Assembly: GCA_023419315.1 (NCBI GenBank)
Contig: JAEZYE010000044.1
Location: 1-64,000, forward strand
DNA from: Pseudomonadota bacterium
Lineage (GTDB): Bacteria > Pseudomonadota > Gammaproteobacteria > Xanthomonadales > Xanthomonadaceae
Length of the DNA stretch: 64,000 nucleotides
Reading direction: 5' to 3'
Positions 9,530 to 17,259 of the stretch are shown one piece after another (the stretch's first letter is position 1; the number at the start of each line of letters is the position of its first letter). The notes beneath the pieces are model-generated. The model did not search any database. It was not told where the DNA came from and saw only the letters and a program-made list of their open reading frames with translations. Made by a program: the position numbers and the translations under genes.

Positions 9530-9552
9530 ATAAAGACCTGCAAGAGAGGACC

Positions 9553-10161
9553 ATGATCATGGGCGAAGCAGCACGACGAAAGGCTGAGATTGAAGCGCTA
9601 AAGACCAGGAACGTCCTCTGGCTGGCGTCGCTGTCACCCGTAGAACAGCTCATCGCCAATGCTGCACAGCGGGCCTACGACGGCATCGTCGTGGGCTTGG
9701 GCATGACCGAAGGCTGTTACCACCTAGCCTTTTTCCTGCATGAATACCTGCGCCTCGAGTACGGTGTCGAGGTGGCGGTAATTGTCGGATGGGTCAATGA
9801 TGGCCAATGGGACGGCGCGACCTCCCATGCTTGGCTCGAATACGAAGGGAAGAAGATCGATATCTCCTTGCACAGGACGTCGCACCCCGATGCCCAGCCA
9901 CCCGGCGACTTGGTCGTCCTGGACCATGTGATCAGGAAAGGGGCAGTGACGTATCAGTATTGGGTCGTTCTTCCTGAGCGAGCACGCCTTGCGCTGGAGC
10001 AGATGGAGGAAGACAGCCCGGAATTGTCGGCTCTCATCCGGAAGAAGGCTGACGAACATCAGCGAATGGTGGAGTTCTCAAAGTCGCCAAACGGCGCAGC
10101 TGAGTATCTAAGTCAAGCGCCATCCGAAGGTTCCTACGCAGCGCTATTGCGACGGATGTAG
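9553..10161 (+). CDS. Transglutaminase-like cysteine protein, partner of SIR2 gene
   Basis: This 202-residue cytosolic protein has a Cys-His-Asp triad in transglutaminase/papain-like order: C55 in TEGCYHLAFFL, H92 in SHAWLEY and D103 in KKIDIS. A protease or transamidase fold is therefore likely, but the substrate is unknown. An AGAGG ribosome site lies just before the first ATG; a second in-frame ATG two codons later is also possible. It follows the SIR2 gene at 23 bases, suggesting a two-gene unit in which it might act as a sensor, activator or protective partner. This pairing is not one I recognise as a named system. Confidence 0.6.
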   Translation: MIMGEAARRKAEIEALKTRNVLWLASLSPVEQLIANAAQRAYDGIVVGLGMTEGCYHLAFFLHEYLRLEYGVEVAVIVGWVNDGQWDGATSHAWLEYEGKKIDISLHRTSHPDAQPPGDLVVLDHVIRKGAVTYQYWVVLPERARLALEQMEEDSPELSALIRKKADEHQRMVEFSKSPNGAAEYLSQAPSEGSYAALLRRM

Positions 10162-10165
10162 ACCG

Positions 10166-10181
10166 AGTTTCGATCGAAACT
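10166..10181. repeat. 16-bp perfect palindrome AGTTTCGATCGAAACT
   Basis: AGTTTCGATCGAAACT is a perfect palindrome five bases after the transglutaminase-like gene and 55 bases from the end of the convergent recombinase gene. There is no T-tract, so it is not a standard terminator. Its place at the seam between the defence block and the recombinase block makes a recombination or protein-binding site possible. Confidence 0.35.
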
Positions 10182-10236
10182 GTCCCGATTCGCTTAGTTC
10201 GATGCGAGGCAGCTCATCTGCCTGTGACGTCGCACT

Positions 10237-11328
10237 TCAGGCCGAATCGTCCAACAAACGAGCTGCGGGATTGTCGGTCGCCCCTCCGGTCCGGAAATAC
10301 CCCACGACACTCGACACCGACCGGTGCTCGGTCAGCTGCATGATCGCCGGCAGAGAAACACCTTGGCGGCTGGCCTCCGTCACGAACCCCGAACGCAGGC
10401 TGTGTCCGCCAAAATCCCCCTCCAGTCCGGCTAGGCGCGCCCTACGCTGCACGATCTCACCCACGGCGGCCGGGGAGAGGGCAGGGCCGATGCGCTGCTT
10501 CCAGAGCCGCCGGAAAATTGCCCCTTCGGTGATTCCCGATGCTTCCAACCAGTCTTCCAGCGCGAGGGCGGCCCGGTCGAGCACCGGCTTATCGGGGGTT
10601 GAGGAGGCCGTGACGCCGGCCTGCTGGGTCTTGCTGTGCTCGAGGCGATAGATATAACCCTTGTCGCCGATCCGAAGCAGATCGCGCAGGTCGGCGGCCG
10701 CGATCTCGCTACGCCGGCGCCCACCGCTGGCAAATCCGAAGCAGAGCAGGGCACGGTCGCGCAGGCCTTCCAGACTGTCGTTGCAGGTGGCCAGCATCGC
10801 TTCCAGTTCGACCAAGGTGATCGCGGTTTTTTTGCGTGCTCGCTCGCCGCGTTTGACCGAAGCGCGGGCCGCACGGCTGAGCACCGTGCGGATCGCTGGC
10901 TGCTCGCAAGGATTGGGCTGCTGCTTGAGCCGGTGCGCGGTAGACAACACCGCCACCCGGTGCCGGACGGTGGACAGGGTCCATGGGCCAGCCTTGGCCT
11001 TCAGGCCGGCTGCCACCAGGGCTTGGTCGACGGCCTGCGGCAGTTCCCAGGCCAGTTCGCCGTCGGCGTTGCGGCGGACGACATGGTCGACCACGAACTG
11101 CAGCACAGCCGCCTCGGGCACTGGCAGGGTCATTTCGATGCCGTAGCGCGCCGCGTGCCAGCCCGCCCAATAGCGAAGCGCGCTGGTGTAGCTACGGGTC
11201 GTGTTCTCGGCGGCCGCTTCGGCGAGCAGTTCGCGCACCGCGGCGGCGGCCTGTTGGGCGAGCTGGTCGGGCAGGACTAGGCTGGCCGCCGGTTGCGCGA
11301 GGGTCGGAATCGCGGGAATATCTTTCAT
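10237..11328 (-). CDS. Tyrosine site-specific recombinase (phage integrase family)
   Basis: This 363-residue recombinase has a SAM-like core-binding domain (about 25-145) and a catalytic domain with all six expected residues: R206 in GGRRRSE, K233 in EHSKTQ, H309 and R312 in GGHSLRSGF, H335 in LTEHRS and the nucleophile Y344 in VGYFR. It should cut and rejoin DNA at a specific site and is a candidate mover of this island or a part of it. It is transcribed divergently from the kfrA-like gene across a 102-bp gap containing an inverted repeat. Related recombinase/KfrA pairs occur on plasmids and islands. No tRNA or obvious attachment duplication was found beside it. Confidence 0.85.
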   Translation of the reverse strand: MKDIPAIPTLAQPAASLVLPDQLAQQAAAAVRELLAEAAAENTTRSYTSALRYWAGWHAARYGIEMTLPVPEAAVLQFVVDHVVRRNADGELAWELPQAVDQALVAAGLKAKAGPWTLSTVRHRVAVLSTAHRLKQQPNPCEQPAIRTVLSRAARASVKRGERARKKTAITLVELEAMLATCNDSLEGLRDRALLCFGFASGGRRRSEIAAADLRDLLRIGDKGYIYRLEHSKTQQAGVTASSTPDKPVLDRAALALEDWLEASGITEGAIFRRLWKQRIGPALSPAAVGEIVQRRARLAGLEGDFGGHSLRSGFVTEASRQGVSLPAIMQLTEHRSVSSVVGYFRTGGATDNPAARLLDDSA

Positions 11329-11365
11329 AGTATGTATGTTTTACTACGACAATGACTTTATAGCC

Positions 11366-11386
11366 ACGATAATCATCACTTATCGT
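11366..11386. promoter_or_regulatory. Inverted repeat ACGATAA-N7-TTATCGT in recombinase/kfrA gap
   Basis: Seven-base perfect arms are separated by seven bases in the gap between the two divergent genes. KfrA proteins autoregulate by binding repeats near their own promoters, so this is a likely KfrA operator controlling both genes. The arms recall Xer half-sites (ATAA/TTAT), but the spacer is seven rather than six bases. Confidence 0.45.
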
Positions 11387-11430
11387 TAGTACAACACGGA
11401 TACTCAGCGATTCGAAGTAGGAGACCCACG

Positions 11431-12369
11431 ATGGCCCGCGGCATCACCGAAACCGACGTGCATACCGCTGCCGATGAATTGGTCGTCGCCGGCGAACGGC
11501 CCACCGTTGATCGCATCCGAGCGCACCTGGGCACCGGCTCCCCCAACACGGTCACGCGTTGGCTGGAGACGTGGTGGCGGGGGCTGGCGCCGCGTCTGCT
11601 TGCTCATAGCGCCCAGCAGGCGATACCAGAGTTGCCAGCACCGGTCAGTCGGCTGGCGCAGCAGCTCTGGGAGCAGGCGGTAGGCATTGCCCGAAACGAC
11701 GCCGAACAGGCCGTGGTGCAGGACCGGCTTCAGTTGGATGCGCAGCGCCGTGACCTAGAGAGCCGGGAAGGGGAGCGGCAGGCGCAGCTACGAGACGCTG
11801 CAGCCGCCGCAGACCAAGCGAGCCAGGCACTGGCGGCCGCCGAGCAGCGTCTGGGTGATCTGCAGCGGGCGAACGATATGCAGCAGGAACAAATCCGCGA
11901 CCTGAGCGGGCAACGCGCGAGCCTGGAGGCACGCAGTGCGCGTTTGGAGGCTGACCTCCACACCGCTCAACAGCGCGCAACGCAGCGCGAGGAAAGTCTG
12001 ATCGCCGAACGCGATGCACAAGCCCAGCACCTGCGGGCGTTTGAGGACCGGGCGCATAGCGAGATAGATCGCGCTCGCTAGGAAACCAAGGACGTGCGCA
12101 GCCAGCTGGCGGCCCTGCAACGCAGTAGCGAGGCCCTTCGACAGGAGCGAGAGGACGCCCAAGCCGCCACGGCGGCCGCACAACGCGAGGCTGGGGTGCA
12201 GCGCGGCCGGGCCGACACGCTAGAGCAGCAGTTGGCAGGGTTTGGCGAGTTGCCTGCGGCTTTGCAGGCCACGTTGGCACGGCTGCAGGCGCCCAAGCCG
12301 CGTCCACGCAAAGCGAACGCGCCGCCCACGGCCAAAGCAGGTCATGGGCGACGCAAAAGCTCGTCTTAG
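11431..12369 (+). pseudogene. KfrA-like DNA-binding coiled-coil protein split by in-frame amber codon
   Basis: The frame reads for 216 residues, meets TAG at 12079-12081, then continues in the same frame without another stop to 12369, giving 312 codons if read through. Residues 1-60 are a KfrA_N-type DNA-binding domain (TAADELVVAGERPTVDRIRAHLG). The remainder is heptad-rich coiled coil that carries on after the stop (SQLAALQRSSEALRQ) and ends in a basic tail (KPRPRKANAPPTAK). KfrA proteins help plasmid maintenance and repress their own promoter. One C-to-T change from CAG would explain the stop. The truncated form keeps the DNA-binding part and could still repress. Confidence 0.75.
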
Positions 12370-12542
12370 CATCGCTCGAGGCTAATGGCGGCCTTCCAAT
12401 TGTTGTCGCTTAGCCATACTGGCGGAGCTGAACTACACGCATTTACTAGCGGATTATCGGACCGGTTGGTCTGGGCCCGTAGGGCTTGAATTGGCCTGAT
12501 CTCCGGCGCAGCATGCATCCAGGGGCACACGGGGGTGGGGCC

Positions 12543-12839
12543 ATGGATAGCATCGAGCTAGAACTCGACGCGCAGTTCTTCGACGCGGACGTTATCGCGC
12601 GCACGGCGTATCGGTACTCCGGCGACTTCTACGTGTCTGTAAGGAGCGCCGCACCGAGCCACGTTGTTACGTTAAAGCCGCGAACGCCTGATGTTGACAC
12701 GGCCGACTTGGCAGCTCGGTTCCAGACCGACGCCTGCGATGACCGATTGCGCGCCCAAGTAGCTCTCCAAACTGGCGACCTGCAACGCCAGCTCATGCGC
12801 GCGGCGCTGGAGAGCGCCTTGCCCAAAGGTAATGGCTGA
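12543..12839 (+). CDS. hxsD: His-Xaa-Ser system protein HxsD
   Basis: This 98-residue protein is the small first member of the His-Xaa-Ser system. It opens MDSIELELDAQFFDADVIARTAYRYSG, the expected HxsD beginning. ATG 12543 is chosen over an upstream in-frame ATG because a strong GGGGTGGGG ribosome site lies directly before it and the extra residues are low-complexity. Its role is unknown; by analogy with RRE-like proteins it may present the precursor to the radical SAM enzymes. It is followed two bases later by hxsB. Confidence 0.8.
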   Translation: MDSIELELDAQFFDADVIARTAYRYSGDFYVSVRSAAPSHVVTLKPRTPDVDTADLAARFQTDACDDRLRAQVALQTGDLQRQLMRAALESALPKGNG

Positions 12840-12841
12840 CT

Positions 12842-14338
12842 GTGAAGTTTCAGCCAGCCTCTGCATTCGTTGGCGGACCTGCGTCCTACCAGTTACTGCC
12901 GCTGCGCTTTCGTCGGCTCCCATGGGATTCGGCACGCGTCTTTGTTAGCTCCGCGGCCGGCGACTGGTTGATCTGTCGCCATGAGGAACTAGCCTCGTTG
13001 TTGAAAGGCGAGCTACCCATCGATTCGGCCTTGATGCAGGACCTGCAGGCGCGCCACATCGTGGCCGGGCCGCTGGATTCGCTTACCTTGGCGCCCTTGC
13101 TCTCGCAGTTGCGCACGCGCAAGGGGTACCTGGACGGCGGCCCCGCATTGCATATCGTGGTGGTTTCGTTGCGATGCCATCATTCTTGTAGCTACTGTCA
13201 GGTCTCACGCCAAGACACGCTGCAGCGCCAATTCGATATGCGTGAGGCGCTAAACGCCAAACTCGTGGAGCGTCTGTTCCAGTGGCCCTCACCGACACTG
13301 ACGATCGAGTTTCAAGGCGGCGAGCCCTTACTGCACTTTGAGCAAGTCAAAGCGCTGACTGAATTCATCCAAGCACGCAATCGAACGGAGGGAAGAGCAC
13401 TTCGCTTCGTCATTGCTTCTACGCTTCATGGCGTCACTGACGCGCAGCTGGAGTTCTTCGGGCAGCATCGATTCGAGCTCTCGACTTCACTCGACGGCCC
13501 CGCCTGGCTGCATAACGCTAATCGTCCGATACCTTCGCGCGACAGCTATGAGCGCACGGTTGCCGGCATTGGACGCGCGCGCCAGGTCCTCGGCCACGAC
13601 AGCGTGTCCGCGCTGACCACATTGACGGCAAAAAGTCTGACCGCCCCAGAGGCCATCATTGAGGAGTATCGCCTTCAGGGATTTCACAGCATTTCGCTGC
13701 GCCCCCTGAGTCCCTATGGTTTTGCGAGAAAGACCGCCCATCGCATTGGATACACCATGCGTGATTTCCTGGTTTTCTATCGCAAAGCACTGGACGCGAT
13801 TATCCAGCTGAACGCGGACGGCTATGCGCTTGAAGAGACGCACGCCAGCCTGCTGCTGACCCAGCTACTGACTCCCTTCAGCCATGGCTACGTAGATCTT
13901 CGCTCACCGATGGGCGCGGGCGTTGGCGCGGTGGTCTATGACTACGATGGGCGGGTCTACCCCTCGGATGAGGCCCGCATGCTCGCTGCCCAAGGGGAAG
14001 ACAGGTTTTGCCTGGGCACCCTGGATCAGTGCGTGCATGAGTGGTTGACCTCGCCGGCCATGCAAGAACTTCAGGCAGGTGGCGTGGCAGAGGCGCTGCC
14101 AGGCTGCTCCGATTGTGCGTACGTCCCCCTGTGCGGCGCCGATCCTGTAGACCATTTCGCGCGCCAAGGCGATGTCATCGGACATCGACCCAGCTCGGAC
14201 TTCTGTACCAAGCAAATGGGCTTGTTCGACCTGTTGCTGGAACGCATGGAGCAGGCGAGTTCTACCGAGCGGCGCATCTTGGAAGGGTGGGCGATCGGGG
14301 CCAGACAGATCGCCCCTGCTCTTGAGCCTGTGCACTGA
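12842..14338 (+). CDS. hxsB: Radical SAM maturase HxsB
   Basis: This 498-residue radical SAM/SPASM enzyme starts at GTG. The iron-sulfur motif is C112-HHS-C116-SY-C119, followed by the glycine-rich FQGGEPLLHF. The C-terminus has a SPASM-type cysteine cluster (CSDCAYVPLCG, later DFCTKQ). It is expected to modify the His-Xaa-Ser region of HxsA. The position right after hxsD and the overlap with hxsC (stop and start share a base) fit the known gene order. The chemistry of the modification is not established. Confidence 0.9.
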   Translation: MKFQPASAFVGGPASYQLLPLRFRRLPWDSARVFVSSAAGDWLICRHEELASLLKGELPIDSALMQDLQARHIVAGPLDSLTLAPLLSQLRTRKGYLDGGPALHIVVVSLRCHHSCSYCQVSRQDTLQRQFDMREALNAKLVERLFQWPSPTLTIEFQGGEPLLHFEQVKALTEFIQARNRTEGRALRFVIASTLHGVTDAQLEFFGQHRFELSTSLDGPAWLHNANRPIPSRDSYERTVAGIGRARQVLGHDSVSALTTLTAKSLTAPEAIIEEYRLQGFHSISLRPLSPYGFARKTAHRIGYTMRDFLVFYRKALDAIIQLNADGYALEETHASLLLTQLLTPFSHGYVDLRSPMGAGVGAVVYDYDGRVYPSDEARMLAAQGEDRFCLGTLDQCVHEWLTSPAMQELQAGGVAEALPGCSDCAYVPLCGADPVDHFARQGDVIGHRPSSDFCTKQMGLFDLLLERMEQASSTERRILEGWAIGARQIAPALEPVH

Positions 14339-15513
14339 TGCGACCACAGCAAGCCAAAGCGGAGTTCCATGGCATGGACTACGGTCACTTCAAAGTGGCT
14401 GACCTGAAGGAATTTGCGGGCGGAGATTATCCGCTTGAGCACATGTTGCTGGATGTGCGTACGTTGAACCTGCGTGAGACGGATACGCTATTCAGCCTGC
14501 CCTGGGCGGGCTTTCTGGTGGACCACGCCAATCAGGCGCCGATAGGTCGACCCTGGGTGCGATATGAGGCGGAAGAAAACTGGGCATCGCCAGGCGATGT
14601 TCTAGAACTCCAGCCTTCGTCCGGGCGTGTCGCACTCCGCTATCGCCGCGGCGACAACGGGAACGTGCTGTTTGCGACCGAACAGTGCAACAGCTATTGC
14701 TTGATGTGCTCTCAGCCACCGCGCGCAGTGGCTGATCTTTGGAGAGTCGAACAACTCCATACATTGATTGAACTGATCGACAAGGACGAGCCCTCGATCG
14801 CCATCAGTGGAGGCGAGCCGATGCTCCTGGGAGAAGGCTTGGTTGATGTGATTGCGCATTGCCGCGCCGCGCTGCCCCAGACGCACGTCCATGTCCTCTC
14901 GAACGGGCGATTGGCGGGGGAGGGCACGTATGCCGCACGGTTCACCGGCTTGCACGAATCGCTGACCTGGGGCATTCCACTCTACGGGGATACTTCGACG
15001 CTGCATGACTACATCGTCCAGCGCCAGGGGGCCTTCGCTCAAACACTTCGCGGGTTATACGCCCTTGAGCAGGCCAAGCAGCGGATCGAGATACGTGTTG
15101 TGCTCGTCAAGGACGTGGTGCACCGCCTTGAGGCGATCGCGCGCTACATCTATCGCAACCTGCCATTTGTGGAACATGTTGCCCTCATGGGCGTGGAGCC
15201 CATCGGCTTCGCCAAGGCCCACCGGGAAGCGCTCTGGATGGATCCCATGGACATGACCGTTGCGCTGGAAGGGGCCGTAGACTTTCTGAGCTCGCGCAAC
15301 ATTGCCGTCTCGCTCTACAACTTGCCGCTTTGTACGCTGCCGCCACGCCTATGGCCGTTCTCGCGACAAAGCATTTCGCATTGGAAACAGGACTACCGCC
15401 CCGAATGCGCAGCTTGTCAGGTTCGTGATCGATGCGGGGGGTTCTTTTCATGGGTGACGCCGGACTGGTTGAGCCGCGGCATCGCACCGATTAATCAACG
15501 GGAGCCAGCCTGA
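14338..15513 (+). CDS. hxsC: Radical SAM maturase HxsC
   Basis: This 391-residue second radical SAM enzyme of the system has the cluster-binding motif CNSYCLMC (CxxxCxxC) about one third into the protein, ISGGEPMLL after it, and a C-terminal CAACQVRDRCGG cysteine group. It has a long N-terminal domain before the barrel, usual for HxsC. The first ATG overlaps the hxsB stop; an alternative ATG twelve codons on is possible. Two maturases acting on one precursor suggest successive or distinct modifications. Confidence 0.9.
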   Translation: MRPQQAKAEFHGMDYGHFKVADLKEFAGGDYPLEHMLLDVRTLNLRETDTLFSLPWAGFLVDHANQAPIGRPWVRYEAEENWASPGDVLELQPSSGRVALRYRRGDNGNVLFATEQCNSYCLMCSQPPRAVADLWRVEQLHTLIELIDKDEPSIAISGGEPMLLGEGLVDVIAHCRAALPQTHVHVLSNGRLAGEGTYAARFTGLHESLTWGIPLYGDTSTLHDYIVQRQGAFAQTLRGLYALEQAKQRIEIRVVLVKDVVHRLEAIARYIYRNLPFVEHVALMGVEPIGFAKAHREALWMDPMDMTVALEGAVDFLSSRNIAVSLYNLPLCTLPPRLWPFSRQSISHWKQDYRPECAACQVRDRCGGFFSWVTPDWLSRGIAPINQREPA

Positions 15514-16151
15514 TGAGCAAGACCCTTGCAGTCGCAACCGCCATTATCAATGGCGCAAGCCCTCTAGGCGGCTTGGCTGACCAGGGCTGGCAGGCCACTG
15601 GCCTTACGGAGTTGGCCCTCAACGAGAGCAAGTTCACGACGACGCTGACCGCGCCACTGAATCACGAGCAGTTCAACATGTACGCTCGCCACCGCTCACA
15701 TAGCTCACACCGCTCGCATAGCTCTCATCGGTCGCACAGTTCGCACTATTCGGGCAGTGGCGGGTCATACCGAGCGCCAACCTACACTCCGCCGCCTCCA
15801 CCGCCACCTGCTACGTATCAACCGGCACCGCGATCTTCGTACAACGACAGCAGCACCACGTCTTCGGGATCAAGCTCCAGTTCGAACTCACAACCTCTGA
15901 CGCTCGAACCGGTACAGCGATCCAAGCAGAATCTCACTCCTCGCCCGAGCTCCGACCAGCTGCAGCTCATGATCATGCGTGTGCAAGCCGCCCTCTACGC
16001 GCGCGGCTATGATCCGGGTGCGATAGATGGGGTGATGGGGATGCAAACGAAGGCCGCCTTGGCCTCTTTTCAAGCAGCCCACGGCCTGCCAGCGACGGGC
16101 ACCATGACCACGCCCACTTTGAACGCCTTGGGAGTCGCCCTTTCGCCATGA
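15513..16151 (+). CDS. hxsA: His-Xaa-Ser repeat precursor HxsA with peptidoglycan-binding domain
   Basis: This 212-residue protein is the presumed substrate of HxsB and HxsC. Seven consecutive His-Xaa-Ser triplets occupy residues 60-80 (HRS, HSS, HRS, HSS, HRS, HSS, HYS). A Pro/Ser-rich linker follows, and then a C-terminal peptidoglycan-binding_1 domain (about 150-210; YDPGAIDGVMGMQTKAALAS). This points to function at the cell wall, although no classical signal peptide is obvious; the N-terminal 50 residues are unassigned. Its start shares a base with the hxsC stop and its stop overlaps the next gene. Confidence 0.85.
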   Translation: MSKTLAVATAIINGASPLGGLADQGWQATGLTELALNESKFTTTLTAPLNHEQFNMYARHRSHSSHRSHSSHRSHSSHYSGSGGSYRAPTYTPPPPPPPATYQPAPRSSYNDSSTTSSGSSSSSNSQPLTLEPVQRSKQNLTPRPSSDQLQLMIMRVQAALYARGYDPGAIDGVMGMQTKAALASFQAAHGLPATGTMTTPTLNALGVALSP

Positions 16152-16621
16152 TTCGAGCTTCGTACGTCGAAGTACTTGTCGTAGCAATGCTGGCGACCAC
16201 TCTGGTTGCATGCGGAGGATCGGGTGGAGGAGGGCGCTACTCAGAGCCGAGCGACGATATTGAGTTGCATTCGGAAGACGCTGGAGACGCTGCTCGGCAA
16301 TCTGTCTATGACGACTACGGCGCCAACAGTGATGGAACCTCTGCCGATGCGACACGGGTAGATGCCTATGACGTAGAAGACAGCGGAAACTATGTTTGCA
16401 CGCAGGACTGCTCTGGTCACGAGGCAGGATTTGCCTGGGCCCAAGAGAACGATCTAAGTGATGGCTCCGACTGTGGCGGAAACTCACAATCATTTGTAGA
16501 GGGATGCGAAGCGTTCGTGGAGGATCGTCAGCAGTTGGCCGATGAAACCGCGCAAGCTGAGGCTGAGCGTGCGGCCGAAGATGCGCAATACGCTGACGAG
16601 CGGGACTGGGAAGAGGAATGA
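16148..16621 (+). CDS. Probable lipoprotein with Cys motif, in hxs operon
   Basis: This 157-residue protein has a signal peptide and lipobox (LVAC22), followed by a glycine stretch and an acidic domain. A central motif, CTQDCSGHEAGFAWA followed by DCGGNSQSFVEGC, resembles a small Cys-containing domain seen in uncharacterised proteins. The C-terminus is acidic coiled coil. The start overlaps the hxsA stop (ATGA), so it is probably translated with the Hxs genes. It may anchor or accompany modified HxsA at the envelope. I do not know its function. Confidence 0.65.
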   Translation: MIRASYVEVLVVAMLATTLVACGGSGGGGRYSEPSDDIELHSEDAGDAARQSVYDDYGANSDGTSADATRVDAYDVEDSGNYVCTQDCSGHEAGFAWAQENDLSDGSDCGGNSQSFVEGCEAFVEDRQQLADETAQAEAERAAEDAQYADERDWEEE

Positions 16622-17259
16622 ACACAATCGAAGAGGTCACGATCGATGTCGACAGGGCGCACGAGTTGTTCGATGTACTTGAGCAAGTAATTGATCACCC
16701 TTTTTATGATGACTCCGAAAGACTCGGATTGAGCGTCGTACTGGCCGATGCCTCCCTTGACTTCGCCTTCTCCGTCAGATTGCTATGCGTCAGTGGTCAG
16801 TTACTTGGGGCAAGTACCTGCCTGCGTTCCCAGTTCGAGGCGCTGACAAGAAGTGTGTGGGCTTTCCACTGCGCCACCGACAATCAAGTGGCACGTCTCA
16901 ACCAGACCGATCTGTCGATGGAGACACAACAGGGAGCGAAGAATATCCCGCAGGCCAGTGAGATGCTGAGCGAGCTGGAAAAGCGACCTAACCTTTTTGG
17001 CGTGACTGCAGCACTAAGAGAGTTCAGAGACTGCGCCTGGCAACCACTCAATTCTTTTGTACACGCCGGGATTCACGCTATCCATCGAACACGATTCGGG
17101 TCTCCGCCAGAATTGATCGAGCAGACGTTCAGGATTTCAAACGGCTTCTGCTACCTGGCCTACAACCACTTGGGGATACTGACAGGTGTACCTGGCATCC
17201 AAAAAGAAATCATGGCCGCTAGTGCTTGCTTCTCAAGCGTGCTTCCTGATCCTGTCTAG
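16618..17259 (+). CDS. Uncharacterised alpha-helical protein, in hxs operon
   Basis: This 213-residue soluble protein has no signal peptide and is predicted largely helical. Conserved-looking features are RSQFEALTRSVWAFHC and FVHAGIHAIHRTR, which recall DUF5677/DUF6988-type helical families; that assignment is tentative. It starts inside the stop of the lipoprotein gene and its own stop abuts the next ATG, so it belongs to the same transcript. Base composition is visibly richer in A/T than the hxsBC genes. Confidence 0.55.
   Translation: MNTIEEVTIDVDRAHELFDVLEQVIDHPFYDDSERLGLSVVLADASLDFAFSVRLLCVSGQLLGASTCLRSQFEALTRSVWAFHCATDNQVARLNQTDLSMETQQGAKNIPQASEMLSELEKRPNLFGVTAALREFRDCAWQPLNSFVHAGIHAIHRTRFGSPPELIEQTFRISNGFCYLAYNHLGILTGVPGIQKEIMAASACFSSVLPDPV

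Noticed and set aside
11366..11386. ACGATAA/TTATCGT repeat as a third Xer site
   Set aside because: The spacer is seven bases, not six, and the position between divergent genes fits an operator better.
10162..11430. tRNA gene as attachment site for the tyrosine recombinase
   Set aside because: No tRNA-like cloverleaf or T-loop sequence was found near the recombinase or anywhere in the island.
15690..15752. Tandem DNA repeat that might be read as CRISPR or minisatellite
   Set aside because: It is the coding sequence of the His-Xaa-Ser triplets in HxsA, with no spacers.
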